Positions 41,401-54,134 of a stretch of DNA of 64,000 nt are shown piece by piece. The stretch lies in contig NC_087385.1 in NCBI RefSeq assembly GCF_963675165.1, positions 6,932,912 to 6,996,911 of the forward strand, in the 5' to 3' direction. The position numbers were made by a program, and so were the translations under genes. Source of the stretch: Halichondria panicea (lineage: Eukaryota > Porifera > Demospongiae > Suberitida > Halichondriidae). The notes under the pieces were generated by a model, which saw nothing but the letters and a program-made list of their open reading frames with translations, made no database searches and was not told the DNA's origin. Within the stretch, counting starts at the first letter, position 1. Each line of letters begins with the position of its first letter.

Positions 41401-44091
41401 ATGGCGAGCTATGCGGATATGGATGAGGAGACTCTACAAGCAAAGGTAAGATGCTATGAATGTTACACTAGCTCATGTATGCCTGTCTTCAGTTGAGTGA
41501 TGCAGAATCGTATGAAGAGCGATCACTCATTCGACAAGCCCTTCGTCAGAAGAAAAAGGAACGTGGTGAGCTAGTCAAGAGATCACGAGGTGGAGGTTCT
41601 GTCTATAACAGGTTCGCTTCAACCACAAGGTCCACGGCACCGTCCCCCAAGAACTATGTGGCTTCTGCCCAGTCCGTGGTGAGCTGCCATCTCCTAATTA
41701 GGTGTTTACAATTGTGTGGAATTTGAGCCAATGTGTTTACTGTCTGTGGAATGCAATGCCCCCACATACAATAATAACCACATACATGCAATAGAAACCC
41801 AACACTGGGACCCCCCCACGCCGTGCTACTCCAGTAGAGCAAGTGGATGTGCCACCACATGTTGAGGAAGACCCTCAGCCATCACCCCCTCCACGAGAGC
41901 CTACGCCCCCTCCTAGAGAACCCACACCCCCTCCACAAGAGCCCACACCCCCTCCACAAGAGCCCACTCCCCCTCCACAAGAGCCCACACCCCCTCCACA
42001 AGAGCCTACTCCAACTCCACCAGATACACCCCCTTCAGAAGAGGAGGTGGAGGAGTTGGATGGATGTATTGACCCAGGTGTGGGGGAGGAGGGTGTGTCC
42101 CAGTCACCACCCCCTGCAGAGATGGAGGAGGAGGAGGAGAGTGTAGAGACCCCCCACAAGACTAGAGATAGGACCATTGAGGAGGACACTGATGGTGACT
42201 GTGTGTACCTAGCATATACAATAATTATATGATACTGTGTATTGCAGATGTCAGGTCAGGAGCTCAGACTAAGGGAGGCAACTTTGGAGTCAAGCTCAAA
42301 GCAACAGTAAGTGCAGCATCAGCTGACAACGTCTGTACAGCCTCTGATAGCCCATGGTGTTGTATCAAAATAGGCTTCCAAAACTTTGATCTGAGCATGT
42401 CATGTGATAGGCCTTGTCTAGAGCTACAGAATACATATTCTTTTGTTAGTTATGGCCTCCCCGAAGTAGCCTGCCAAATTGTTCGTTTTACATAAGGCTA
42501 TAAAATTAATTATAGTCTTTAGTGTATGGTCTTTGTTGAAATATACAGCCTCCCAAGACTCAGAGCAAGCCTCCCACTCGGCCATCTCCCAGTGCTGCTC
42601 CACGCACACTGAGGGACTATCAGGAACTGTCTGCTCGCTCCAAGGCTTCACGACCTTTGACCCCTGATGACCGCCCCATTGTAGGGGGTGAGCTGCAACA
42701 GTATCTGGTGGCATATGTCAACAGAGAGTTGGGACTCCGCCCACCATTACCAGCCAGGGGGAGGGCACTATTTGAGACTGCTGCTGACCCTGCTAACCTC
42801 TGGTGAGTGAGTGGGTGTGTGTAGTGATGTTACCAGTACAGGAGAGCAATTAGCACAGTAGTGGTTTCAGTGACAATTTTAAGGCTATTATAGTTTTGGC
42901 CCTGACTATGTTGCAAGTGCACTGCTAATAGCTCTCAGGATGACCTTTCCAATGATAGATACTCAATATACTGTATGTTGTGTCATTGTAGTAAGCTGAT
43001 CAACAAGTCTGTGAGGGACACAGTGGACCTGAGGGCTCTCACCAAGATGCCCACCAGAGGTTCAGCCACTGCCAAGAAAGAGGCTCTAGAGGAGAACATG
43101 ATGTTAGCAGTTGAGTCAGCTCGTGCTATTGGGTGCAGAGTGAGTGATGACACAGGGAGCAAGATACTCAGTGGGGACCCGGACATCATACGTGCCTTCC
43201 TTGTGGACCTTATCAGAGTGAGTTGGTTTCATTGTTTTTGTGGGGCTTCATAGTTGATGCAGAAACAGCCAAACCACAATTAGACAATAATTTCTTGGCC
43301 TGCCGATAGTTCTAGCTTGAACTTGACTACAGATACATGTAGAAAGTATAAGAAATGTACCATTTTTCACCGGGCGACGACCCAACTTGCCCTTTTTAGT
43401 TCTGTCTCTTTATTTTAAAATTTTACTCTCTGCTTCATTTTGTAGAATCAGAAAGTGACGGAAATACTAGGCTAAATAAATATGTTAAATAATTATTCCC
43501 ATTTCATTTTCATTTTGACCCTGATAGTGATATATGAATATCTGGCAATCTAAATTGGTTTTGCTGTTTGCCAGCCAGACTCTTGTCTCTCCCCTGTAGG
43601 CTAGAGTGGTCCACATGCCTGCCATGGATGATGAGCCTAGCTCCACATTCACCAATCTGCCACTACTCTTCTCTAAGCTGGATATCTGCCTCGAGTCAGT
43701 GGATGGCGGGGGAGATGTGGGGGAGGAGGCCACACCCACGGACACACCCCCTAGTCAAGAGAAAGAGGCTGTGACATATGAAGAGAGAGCAGCAATGAGG
43801 AAAGAGGAGAGAGAGAGGAAGCGCAGTGGTGAACCAGCAGACCAGGGGTGAGTGTGTGTGTAGGAGTATGTTGTTCTGATGTGTGTAGCAGAGAAAATAA
43901 TTATGTCTAAAATTACACACAAAATAAGGTTACATGTAATGCAATAGCCCCAATATTGCCTCTAAATCACTTCCCAACAATCGGTTCTCATACCTTTCTA
44001 TAGACAAGAAATGACTTATGAGGAGAGAGCTGCCAAGAGGAGGTTGGAAAGAGAGAGACGAAGAAAGGAGCGAGAGGCTCTGGCAAAGTGA
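41401..44091 (+). CDS. Smoothelin-motif, calponin-homology domain protein
   Basis: Eight in-phase exons, 41401-41445, 41493-41678, 41795-42194, 42248-42306, 42549-42802, 42992-43217, 43600-43847 and 44004-44091, give about 501 aa. The N-terminus (LSDAESYEERSLIRQALRQK) matches the smoothelin motif. A Pro-rich spacer has PTPPPQE repeats. A CH domain follows: LCKLINKSVRDTVDLRAL and SARAIGCRVSDDTGSKILSG, most like plastin/fimbrin CH repeats. The C-terminus is charged, with two copies of TYEERAA[MK]RKEE/RRLE-type helices. The family binds actin. Pairing a smoothelin motif with a plastin-like rather than smoothelin-type CH is unusual. Confidence 0.8.
43370..43580. repeat. Second copy of the CCGGGCGAC foldback element
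   Basis: In an intron of the smoothelin-like gene; shares CACCGGGCGACGACCCAACTT, TTTTGTAGAATCAGAAA and CAATCTAAATTGGTTTTGCT with the element at 36040-36535, without the tRNA-like part. Confidence 0.7.
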
Positions 44092-44207
44092 ACTTCATTT
44101 TAGAATCATTTCCCACAATCTAATTTGTGCTAGCAACTAAATCAGTTTTTACACACAGTGTATGCATAGCCTCACTTGTTGAACAATATAGTTTTTTGAG
44201 ACAGTCA

Positions 44208-46554
44208 TTAAATGTCAATAATGATTCTAATAGCAGATGAAAAACAAGTTAAACTGTAACCATGCCAACCAGAACTTAAAAAAGGGGCAATAAAATCGTC
44301 TAAAAATCTTGTATTGATATGGATGTTGACTAGTAATGTTGGGTGAGTTCTTATGAGAGCCATTATCAACACTGGCAGTAGGTCATCACAGCACACAGCA
44401 CTCGACTGTAGAGCACTCAGTGATGTCATAGTCTTGCGGAATGCTGATGTCAGCAGTTGTAGCTTCTCCAAAGGTGCGTGGGCGTGTGATAGACACTCAA
44501 GGTCGAAGGTCATTCCACCAAAGTACTCCATATAGTTCTGTGAGCATGTTGATTGCCATGGCAACGGTGTAGCGTCTCCTTTGATCTCCTGATAGCGTTG
44601 CATGACAAGTTCAAAGTTCAGTGGTGGGAATAGTGCAGCAATAGAAGGGGGCGTGTTGGGGTCAGGGGTCAACAGAGAAGCTCCCAGAGAGTTGAATTGA
44701 AGACGTTCACACAACTTGCTCTCTAAGCTCTGCAACAATACACGTGGTGTGTATGTAAGGGTAAGGGGAGTATTCTTACTGTGTACATTGTAGTGAAGTC
44801 TTTGTGGAAGCTGTCAAAGAAGACCTTCTCATAAGCCAGCTGCATCCTCTGAGCAAAGTCTGTGTCATGGTTATTGAAGTGGTCAGCTATCACCTCAAGC
44901 ATCTACACACACAATAATTATGATGATAACCTTATTAGCTGTGTAATTATACACATGCACCTTGTCAAAGTGTCTCTTGACTGTCTGCACGAGGAGATGA
45001 GAGGTGTCTCCATTACCCAGCCATACACTAGATGGTGGTGGGGAAGAGGTGGCAGAGGGAACATTCACTAACACAAACTCATCAAACCAGGTGCTGTGGA
45101 ATTCTGAGCAGAATTCAGAGTGCAGCTTTGCCACTGGTGTATCAGGCATGCTGAGTACCTGAGGGGGGGGTTGAGATTAGGGGGGTTGGGGGAACACAAG
45201 AGAGCGGTACTCTTACAATGTTGAGCTTGTCTCTGCTGGTCTGATAGTCTAATGTGGTGAGACCGTGCTCTTGTTGATGCTGTCCCATACATGTCCCCAG
45301 GGTCCCCACACCACGCTGAGCCTGGGAGAGACACTCCCGCACACTCAGAGCAAGCAACTGCAAGATAAGGAAGTTAGAAGCCCAGGGAATTAATACACAC
45401 ACATGCACACCTTCTTGTCAGAGTAGGCAGTTGCAATGTGTCTGAGTGAGTCGAGCTCCTCGTGTAGACGAATGTAAGTGCCTTGTGTGTCAGGGACTCC
45501 CCCCACTGGCCCCTCCCCCAGTGATACCAGGCACTCAACCAACTGAGAACGTATTGTCAACATGTCCACTAGCAGTTGCTCACTGTCAGTAGTGGACTTC
45601 CTCCCAGTGGCCAGCACGGGGCTCTGACAGGAGCGCTTGATCTGTACACAACACAGTGTTACACACAGCCTGTCAGAGCCGGCATAGCTCACCTTTGACC
45701 TTGCCTTGTCCTCTACTAGTTTGATGTCTGCTATAAGGTGCTCTAGGAATGAGGGAGAGGCTTGTCCAGTCTCTGCCCACTCCACAGCTTGAGGTAGCAA
45801 CACAGTACGTAGCTCTGAGAGACGTCCCTTCACCTGTGTACTGCTAACTAGGTACTGCATACACACACACAGAGTGTACCTGCATCAGTGTGGTGGTAGT
45901 CTCAGAGATGGTGGTGTCTAGATGAGATATAGCCTCCACCTGTCTAGATAGTGCCTCTTGTAAGGAGGGACGGTCAGAGGTCATAAAGGTCACTAGAGGG
46001 AGGACATAGGACTGGAGCAGGCGACCCCACGTCCTTTGTTCCTATAATTATAGGAGATATTGACATGAAGCTCTCATCCTGCATCATGCAGTACCTACCA
46101 CTTTGTGTCTACGATGGTTGTCCGTGTGAGAGTGTCCAGCTTCAAACAACGCCTCTGCCAACTCAAACACGCTAGCCAAGTCATCCGTCCATGATGGAGG
46201 GGAGGTCCCTTGGTGGGGGGCCATTAGACAACACTGTCGCGAGTCACCTAGTGTACGTGTAGGAGTGGGTGGGTGGGTGTGTGGGTGTGTGGGGTGGGTG
46301 GGAGACTTACTGGATAGGAAGGTCCATGAGATTACACTCTGAGCACAGTCGATACTGACACACCTCAGGGAGGCCACCTAGAGTACGGCAGTCTAGGAAT
46401 CATTAGTTTATTAATAATAGAATACCTTGAACCAGACAGCTGGGTCTGGGGTCATCTCTGACAGCACACGGCCGTCAATAGCGGGCCAACAACCATCCAT
46501 TAGCTCAACTCTCACACTCCGCCAGTCTCCATGCACCCCCAGTCGAAGCTGCAT
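44208..46554 (-). CDS. VPS9-domain protein (putative Rab5-type GEF)
   Basis: Ten in-phase exons, 46554-46426, 46377-46311, 46247-46099, 46041-45880, 45833-45693, 45641-45411, 45357-45217, 45158-44961, 44902-44780 and 44729-44208, encode about 620 aa. The C-terminus resembles a VPS9 domain: APLEKLQLLTSAFRKTM, then DDLLPVLIMALIRTHPTLL and GWHGYSLTCFSSAIRII. The catalytic VPS9 Asp and a Tyr equivalent appear present (DDLLP; GYSLT). VPS9 proteins load GTP onto Rab5-family GTPases on endosomes. The N-terminal 450 residues are mainly helical, and I cannot match them to RABGEF1, RIN, ALS2, ANKRD27 or VPS9D1. Shares a 167-bp promoter with the phosphoesterase. Confidence 0.7.
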
Positions 46555-46721
46555 GGCCGTACAACTACCTTATAGGCAGTGGCTAGCTAGCTAGAGCAGC
46601 TAGCTTGCTTCATATCTTTACCAGCCCCTCCCCTTTGCTGGAGGTGTAGTTAGCCCCTCCCCCTTAGGCTAATTATCCTGTACTGAGTGCTTCTGGTACT
46701 AAGATAAAGGTGGTAGAAGCG

Positions 46722-48888
46722 ATGGAGGAGATGGAAGCATCAGATGAGGTCCCTGCAGAGTTAGTCATATGTGAGTCAAGTACAATCTATATGATGGATA
46801 TTCTGCATGTTCTGATATTACAATAGCCTTGATACTGGCTTTCTTCTAATCACAGCGCCACTAAAATAGAAGTACCAAGTTCACATTATTTTACTCGATC
46901 TAATTGAGCGCCAAGTAAATTCTAGTTTTGCTGGCGCCTTAGTAGAATTTTTTATATAACGCAACCTTTAATTAATCGAGGCTCTACATACAACTGATCC
47001 ATGACAGCCTCGTGGAAACAGCTACTCCACGTTCCATTGCTATAGCGGCAAACTGCTTTTTTCTTGTTGTTGTGTGCCACTGAACATTTTTTGTAATTAG
47101 AAGAAAGACGTAGCTATAAATTGAGTTTAGAATTTTGTATTTTCTCACTAATAAATGATTGTTAGTGCCTCCCTCTCTCTCTCACTGCTTGCTGTGTTAG
47201 TGCCTCCCTCTCTCTCTCACTGCTTGCTAAATGATTGTTAGTGCCTCCCTCTCTCTCTCACTGCTTGCTGTGTTAGTGCCTCCCTCTCTCTCTCACTGCT
47301 TGCTGTGTTAGTGCCTCCCTCTCTCTCTCATTGCTTGCTGTGTTAGTGCCTCCCTCTCTCTCTCACTGCTTGCTGTGTTAGTGCCTCCCTCTCTCTCTCA
47401 TTGCTTGCTGTGTTAGTGCCTCCCTCTCTCTCTCACTGCTTGCTGTGTTAGTGCCTCCCTCTCTCTCTCACTGCTTGCTGTGTTAGTGCCTCCCTCTCTC
47501 TCTCACTGCTTGCTGTGTTAGTGCCTCCCTCTCTCTCTCATTGCTTGCTGTGTTAGTGCCTCCCTCTCTCTCTCTCATTGCTTGCTGTGTTAGTGCCTCC
47601 CTCTCTCTCTCACTGCTTGCTAAATGATTGTTTGTGCCTCCCTCTCTCTCTCTCACTGCTTGCTGTGTTAGTGCCTCCCTCTCTCTCTCACTGCTTGCTG
47701 TGTTAGTGCCTCCCTCTCTCTCTCATTGCTTGCTGTGTTAGTGCCTCCCTCTCTCTCTCACTGCTTGCTGTGTTAGTGCCTCCCTCTCTCTCTCACTGCT
47801 TGCTGTGTTAGTGCCTCCCTCTCTCTCTCACTGCTTGCTAAATGATTGTTTGTGCCTCCCTCTCTCTCTCTCACTGCTTGCTGTGTAGTGCACGCCACAG
47901 ATATCCATGTGTCCTTTGACAACATACACAGGCTCAAGGACCACCTAGTGTCCACCAACCAGAGGTGAGTCAGTGTGACGATGCTAGCTGATACCCCAGT
48001 GTCATGGTATAGGGTGGATGTGGTGCTATTATCAGGTGACCTGGCCAACGTCCCTATGGAGAACATGACCTCACTCACTACGCTAGAGCTAGAGGAGCAA
48101 CATGCTCTAGTCCACAAGGTGGTCTCTGAATTCCTTCCCATCTCTAAACACATCTACTTCATTCCAGGAAATGTAAGCTCTCGTGTTTTGCTTGTCCTCA
48201 GCTGTTTGTATAGCGTCAAAACTAACCATAGCTCTCTCCAATACAGGCTTTATTTTATAGAATTCAGCCGTTGTGGTAACTTGTGTTCAGGTTGTAACAA
48301 TAATGTAACAATGTACAATTTCATGATGCATTTATTAGCTCTCAGAATTAACCTTTCCAATGATGTGCAGATATGATTGGTTGTAATTTTAACAAGAGCA
48401 AAGGCTATTACCTTGCGAGTTTCTTGAATATAAGTGTCTGTTTGCAGCATGATGTGATCACTACATACAGTGTCAGTGCCTCCATGGAGTCTCCTGTCAA
48501 TGTCCACTTGAGGTGTGTGGAGATAGCCCCTGCCTTACATCTGGTGGGGGCAGGGGGGAGTGTACCTGGGTATAGGAATGGGGCTCAGTGCTGGGACTCA
48601 TTCCCATATCCAAGCGACGAGGCTTTTGCTGCTGATTTGACCAAGATCCTGGATCCAGTGTTTATGGAGGAGGGGGCTCTGAGCCACACTGATGCTGTCA
48701 TCCTGATGACCCACAATGGCCCTGACCAGTCAAGTGAGTCAATACCCATGGCCACTCCTAATATGCTAACATGTCCATATTGTAGGTACTACTGTAGCCA
48801 GAGCAGACCCAGCCAACCCGGTCCTCTCTGGCAGTACTGCGCTCTACAAGGCACTATGTAGGCAGCAGTTGGTGAGGGGTGACTAGTG

Positions 48889-48922
<34 letters not shown>

Positions 48923-49271
48923 TATGTGATGTTGTGTTCCCCACAGCAACAACATGTTGTGTTGAATATCCACGGGCACACTCATGATGCGCCAGGCAGC
49001 ACTCGACTGGGCAAGACAGCCATTGTGAACCCAGGGGCTCTGGTGTAAGCAACCATAGTAGCCCTCATGTTCTAGAGTCTAGTCAGTGTTAGCCATCAAG
49101 GTTGTCCTCTACTATCTATGGTTGTACTGTAGTATGGTCACTCATATGGTATGTGTGTATGTGTGTCTCTGCAGAGAGGAGCGATATGGACTGTACACAC
49201 TGAGCCGCCAAGGCAGCAGAGTTGCTCCAGCATGGAAGCTGTCCTCCATAACATTACTGAACTTGCCATAA
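46722..49271 (+). CDS. Calcineurin-like metallophosphoesterase
   Basis: Seven in-phase exons, 46722-46770, 47889-47964, 48013-48172, 48448-48733, 48786-48871, 48947-49044 and 49175-49271, encode about 283 aa. All metal-binding motifs are seen in order: D-x-H (TDIHVS), GD (LLSGDLAN), GNHD (IPGN|HDV across an intron), TH (LMTHNG) and GHTH (NIHGHTHD). A di-metal phosphodiesterase or phosphatase is therefore likely, with an unknown substrate. No signal peptide is present, so it is probably cytosolic. Intron 1 is 1.1 kb and ends in about 20 tandem copies of its own 3' splice-site region. I cannot place it in a named animal subfamily. Confidence 0.82.
46845..47108. repeat. Inverted-repeat (MITE-like) element in phosphoesterase intron 1
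   Basis: TTTCTTCTAATCACAGCGCCACT at the left and GTAATTAGAAGAAAG at the right are inverted. An inner TTCTAGTTTTGCTGGCGCC is a diverged complement of the left arm. No coding content. Confidence 0.5.
47166..47888 (+). repeat. 35-bp minisatellite ending at a splice acceptor
   Basis: About 20 copies of a unit with a CT-rich tract and TGCTTGCTGTGTTAG|TGCC. The final copy becomes the acceptor TGCTTGCTGTGTAG|TGCACGCC at 47888/47889. Each unit therefore repeats a polypyrimidine tract plus AG. Confidence 0.95.
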
Positions 49272-49476
49272 TGACATTGTTGATGTTATGTCATCTTGTG
49301 TGTGGGTGTCTCTGAGCATGCGTGAATTGTTGATGACGTCATTATACAGCGAGTATAAAAGGTTCAATTATTGGCCATTCTCTCAACTGCACAGAGCGTG
49401 TGCAGGACACAAGCGGAAAATGGCCGGCTCTTTGGGCAACCCCTTGTGTGTGTTTTGTAGCTAGGTGGCAGTGATA

Positions 49477-50533
49477 ATGGGTATCATATTGTTTTTGGTA
49501 GATACGAGCGCTTCCATGAACCAAAAGACCTACTTAGGTACCTCATGTCTGGATGTAGCCAAGGTAGCAATAGAAACATTCATGAAGGTAAGGTTGGTGA
49601 GCGGAGGTGGAGCTTCCTGTGTTAGAGGAAGTGACACTTGTTTCCTGTGCATTGTTATCTCCTGTATATACCACAATGACAATACATGCCCCCCCCCCCC
49701 CCTACACAGTATCGTATGAGGGATCCGGCCAGCAGAGGGGACCGCTATATGTTAGTGTCTTTTGATGAACCCCCAAATGCCGTTAAGGTACTCCCTCACT
49801 CTCACTCGTACCCTCGTATGTGTACTGTGTGTGGGCGTGTGTGCTGTGTGTAGGCTGGCTGGAAGGAGAATCATGCTACCTTTGTGAGCCAACTCAAGAC
49901 TCTGGAGGCAACTGGACTATCAACATTTGGTCGCTCCCTCAAAGAAGCTTTTGATCTGCTCAATATCCATCGACTCCACACAAGCATAGACCACTATGGA
50001 CAGGTACATCCATTGTGTGTGTGTGTGTGTGTGTAGACTCCCGCCCACCCACACACACACACAGGGCAGGAATCCATTCTACCTGGAGCCAGCTGTGATC
50101 ATAGCTCTGACGGATGGTGGGAAGCTCAGCAATGAAGCCTGTGTAGAGAGAGAGGTGAGATCCTAATATGTCTGAGCTCCTTAACTTCCTCCCCTCTAGC
50201 TGGCTCTACCCATGCACCACGGCTCTAGTGAGGGAAGGGAGTTGACCAAGGAACCATTCCGGTGGGATCAAAGACTATTCTCCATTCTCCTCCAGCTCCC
50301 TGGACTATCTGGTGGTGTAGAGGTGACCTCTGAGAGCTGCCATGTGTCCGCCATGTGTGAGGCTACTGGAGGGAAGAGCTATGTTGTGACTAGTCATAAG
50401 TCCTTGGTGCAGAGTATGGAATCACTCACACAGAAACTGCATCCAGGAGTCGTGGTTAACTTTCAGAAGACGAGTGTTTTGAATGGCCAGTCAGAACCTA
50501 TTCCCATGGAACTGGATGGTGTGTATGTTGTAT

Positions 50534-50576
<43 letters not shown>

Positions 50577-53500
50577 TGTGTGATTGTGTGTGTGTGTGTG
50601 TGTGTTGTTTGCAGGGGATGACAGTAATGACAGGGACAGTCTCCTGCTCTCCACTGACTGGCACAACACTAGGAAGATGCTGTATGTTAAGAGCAACCCT
50701 AAGACTAATGTACCCTCTGGATTCTGGCCTATTCCTGAGGAGTTCTGGGCAGACCTCACTAGCACTGCACTCGTGAGTCACTCCGTCAGTACAGCCAGTG
50801 ATCATTAACCGCCTCCCCACTATTGTAGACACCTCGTGACGCTCACCCCGTCGTGTGGTTTGATCCTATTGACAAAGATCCAATGCTTGTGGAAAATTTT
50901 CCCTTTGATAAATATGAATTAGAGCCATCTCCGCTGACTCAGCACATCCTCTCTCGCAGGACACCCAATCACTGCTGGCAGGTAAGGACTCAACCTCACC
51001 CATTTCACTTCACTTGAAAGGCAAACCTTAATAAGTCAACCACTAGCTACAGTGTACACACACACACCACAGGCCCTGCACACTAGTCTAAGAGTCTGTA
51101 TACATACAGTGTTATCATTGTGTGTGTGCAGGTGTACATATCCAACAGCAGCAGGACTAATGGACTAGTACACTCGTTTGGTTACCTCAAGGCCAGCAGC
51201 AGTCTAACACATGTCACACTGTTTGTGATGCCCTTCAACTACCCTCACCTCCTGCCCCTCATAGGTAAGTAACCTCTAACCTCTAACCTCTCACCTCTCA
51301 CTCCTGACCTTGTCTATGTTCAGAGGAGCTGACTAGATCCCGGATGAGACCTTCTCCTAAGTGGAGGGCAGAGTTTGCTGAATACATAGCCTCTGTGCCT
51401 AGCTACTATGCAGCAGTGAGTGTGTGTGTGCATCCCCTAACCTCTAACCATAATTATGTCCTCACAGCCGCTACGCAATGCTCTGCGATTGATGGGAGCT
51501 CCGGGTAACCTCATCACGGAATCATTTGATGGGCAGATGAGCTATTCTGTTACTAGCTATCTCAGGAAACTTAAGAAGCAGGTACTGGTACACTGACTGC
51601 TGTGTGTAACTGTACACACGTGTGTCATGCAGGCCAAGGCTGAGAGTGAGAGGGTAGTGATAGCTGTGAGTAAGAGCAAAGTACCACAACTGCCTGATAA
51701 GAAGCTTCCAGTCATGTGAGTTCCCCCCCCCTCTATTACCCCCCACAATTACCCCCCACCATCACCCCCTTGTAGTGTTGAGTTGGGTGATGGTGTGAGT
51801 ATGGCCATAGGCTCCACAGACGAGGGACTTACCTCACAGAGCTTCAGGAATCCATTTGATATCACTCGCACTGGACTCCTCCCTCAGATACTGCGCATGA
51901 GAACCAACCTCCTCCACACAACACCCACCACACCCAATCTCATACAAGAAAGTGAGTACTAATAAATGTCTTCATACCTTAGTCCATAAGCACTACCTCC
52001 CTTAGTCCATAAGCACTACCTCCCTTAGTTCATAAGCACTACCTCCCTTAGTTCATAAGCACGAGTTGCCAGTGGGCCAGATGGGCAACTATCAAGAGCA
52101 CCTGAAGCGCGTCAGTCCTCTGAGGGAGTTGGGCTCTGGGGCTGTTCGGACACAACTGTTTGGAAACCCCTTCAAATTAGAGAGACCTGCAGATAGCAAG
52201 GTAAGCAGTGTGACCACACCCACATACATTGCTAACCACACCCCCTACAGTTAAAGGTGGACGAAGGTCTCGATGTGTTTGCTGATGAGCATATGGTGGA
52301 AATGAATAAACGAATTCTCCCTCGTGAGAAGCGCCGCTCCCGCCCCCTCACTCCACCCAGAGTCAACAAGACATCACCTCCCACAGAGGATGAAATGCCC
52401 CCCACATTGCAAGCAGAACCAACCAATCACAATGAAGAACAACTGCCTGTGTTTGTGTCTACCTCCCTACCTGAAGAGCCAGTGGATAAGACTCCAGTGG
52501 ACAAGACTCCAGTGGACAAGACTCCAGTGGATAAGACTCCAATGGACAAGACTCCAGTGGATAAGACTACTCCAGTGGATAAGGATAAGACTCCAATGGA
52601 CAAGACTACTCTAGTGGACAAGACTACTCCAGTGGATAAGACTACTCTAGTGGACAAACTGACAAGCAGCTCACGCAAGAGAGAGAGGACTCCCTCCCCC
52701 ACATACAACACTTCCAAGAGACCTGCTCTCTCTAACAGTAGCCTCACTAAGTTCACCAGCTCAGCACTACCAGGGTCAAAGGTCACTGCAGGGGTCAAGT
52801 CGTATGCATCAAAAGTGCTGACTGAGGAGCTACAGAAACAACAAGGTGTGGAGAATAGTCGCCTCAAGTCCCTCATAGTGAAGGAGGTCAGGAAACCAGG
52901 GAAAAGTAAGTTATAGCACTCCTTATGATATCATTATTATAGAGGATATTGAGGCCGGTATCTCCAGCCATTATCATAGAGGATATTGAGGCCGGTATCT
53001 CCAGCCATTATCATAGAGGATATGAGGCCGGTATCTCCAGCCATTATCATAGAGGATATTGAGGCCGGTATCTCCAGCCATTATCATAGAGGATATTGAG
53101 GCCGGTATCTCCAGCCATTATCATAGAGGATATGAGGCCGGTATCTCCAGCCATTATCATAGAGGATATTGAGGCCGGTATCTCCAGCCATTATCATAGA
53201 GGATATTGAGGCCGGTATCTCCAGCCATTATCATAGAGGATATTGAGGCCGGTATCTCCAGCCATTATCATAGAGGATATTGAAGCCGGTATCTCCAGCC
53301 ATTATCATAGAGGATATGAGGCCGGTATCTCCAGCCATTATCATAGAGGATATGAGGCCGGTATCTCCAGCCATTATCATAGAGGATATTGAAGCCGGTA
53401 TCTCTATCCATTATCATAGAGGATATGAGGCCGGTATCTCCAGCCATTATCATAGAGGATATGAGGCCGGTATCTCCAGCCATTATTATAGAGGATATGA

Positions 53501-53897
53501 GGCCGGTATCTCCAGCCATTATCATAGAGGATATGAGGCCGGTATCTCCAGCCATTATCATAGAGGATATGAGGCCGGTATCTCCAGCCATTTATTGCTG
53601 ATATTATAATTATATGTACTGTCATTATGTACTGTGTGTGTATACTCATAATTATACTATGCCCCTGGCCTTACAGACTATGATGTCATATTGGGTAATC
53701 TGGATGGTGTGCGTGGATCAATGGAGTTACGAGAAGCTTTTGTGGCAGAGGTGATAAAGGAGGCAACAAAGTTCAAGAAGTGGAAGCTGGTTGAGCAACT
53801 AGAGCATTGGACCAACTCTCTCAAGGCATCGGCTCCTCTTAAGAATGATTCCAGCAAACCACTCAAATTGAAACATTCTCAAAGACTTTATAACTAA
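49477..53897 (+). CDS. INTS6: Integrator complex subunit 6 (INTS6)
   Basis: Fifteen in-phase exons encode about 893 aa (human 887): 49477-49587, 49710-49787, 49854-50003, 50065-50154, 50200-50518, 50615-50772, 50829-50981, 51132-51264, 51324-51415, 51468-51581, 51633-51715, 51776-51951, 52052-52200, 52251-52905, 53677-53897. INTS6 links Integrator to PP2A and controls transcription termination and snRNA processing. The VWA domain opens ILFLVDTSASMNQKTYLGT with an intact MIDAS DxSxS. PASRGDRYMLVSFDEPP, ELTKEPFRWDQRLF, FPFDKYELEPSPLTQHIL and MGNYQEHLKRVSPLREL are near identical to vertebrates. The C-terminal Integrator module has KEVRKPGK and VIKEATKFKK. A lineage-specific run of TPVDK pentapeptides lies in exon 14. 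Intron 14 is a minisatellite. Confidence 0.96.
50538..50604. repeat. (TG)n microsatellite in INTS6
   Basis: Interrupted TG tract occupying most of the intron before exon 6. Confidence 0.95.
51981..52051 (+). repeat. 23-bp tandem copies of an INTS6 splice acceptor
   Basis: Four CCTTAG|TYCATAAGCAC acceptor-like sites spaced 23 bp apart. The last, at 52050-52051, gives the correct phase; the others would shift frame. Confidence 0.85.
52485..52660 (+). repeat. In-frame 15-bp coding repeats (TPVDK)
   Basis: About ten copies of a five-codon unit encoding TPVDK/TPMDK/TLVDK in exon 14 of INTS6, a disordered and probably fast-changing segment. Confidence 0.9.
52936..53592. repeat. 36/37-bp minisatellite in INTS6 intron 14
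   Basis: About 18 copies of GAGGATAT(T)GAGGCCGGTATCTCCAGCC.... Units of 36 bp keep a frame open (EDMRPVSPAIII), while 37-bp units break it. It begins about 30 bp after the donor GGAAAA|GTAAGT. Confidence 0.95.
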
Positions 53898-54134
53898 CAA
53901 ATTCTGTACAGATTTAATTTGTGCAATAATTTATATAATTATAATAATTAATTGTCAATAATAATTACTTGTCAGATCAGGTCACACAACAACACATTGG
54001 ATGGGTAAAGATCACCACTAAAACAATTCAATAACGGAAAAAATTGTTTAGTAGTTATAATTATATATAGCGGTTAACTAATACACTGCAACAAACACAC
54101 ACACACAAACAATTAATGATATTAATATCATATT

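Noticed and set aside
53280-53609. Open frames in both directions across the 36-bp repeats
   Set aside because: Tandem repeats without stops, and flanking INTS6 exons splice across them in frame.
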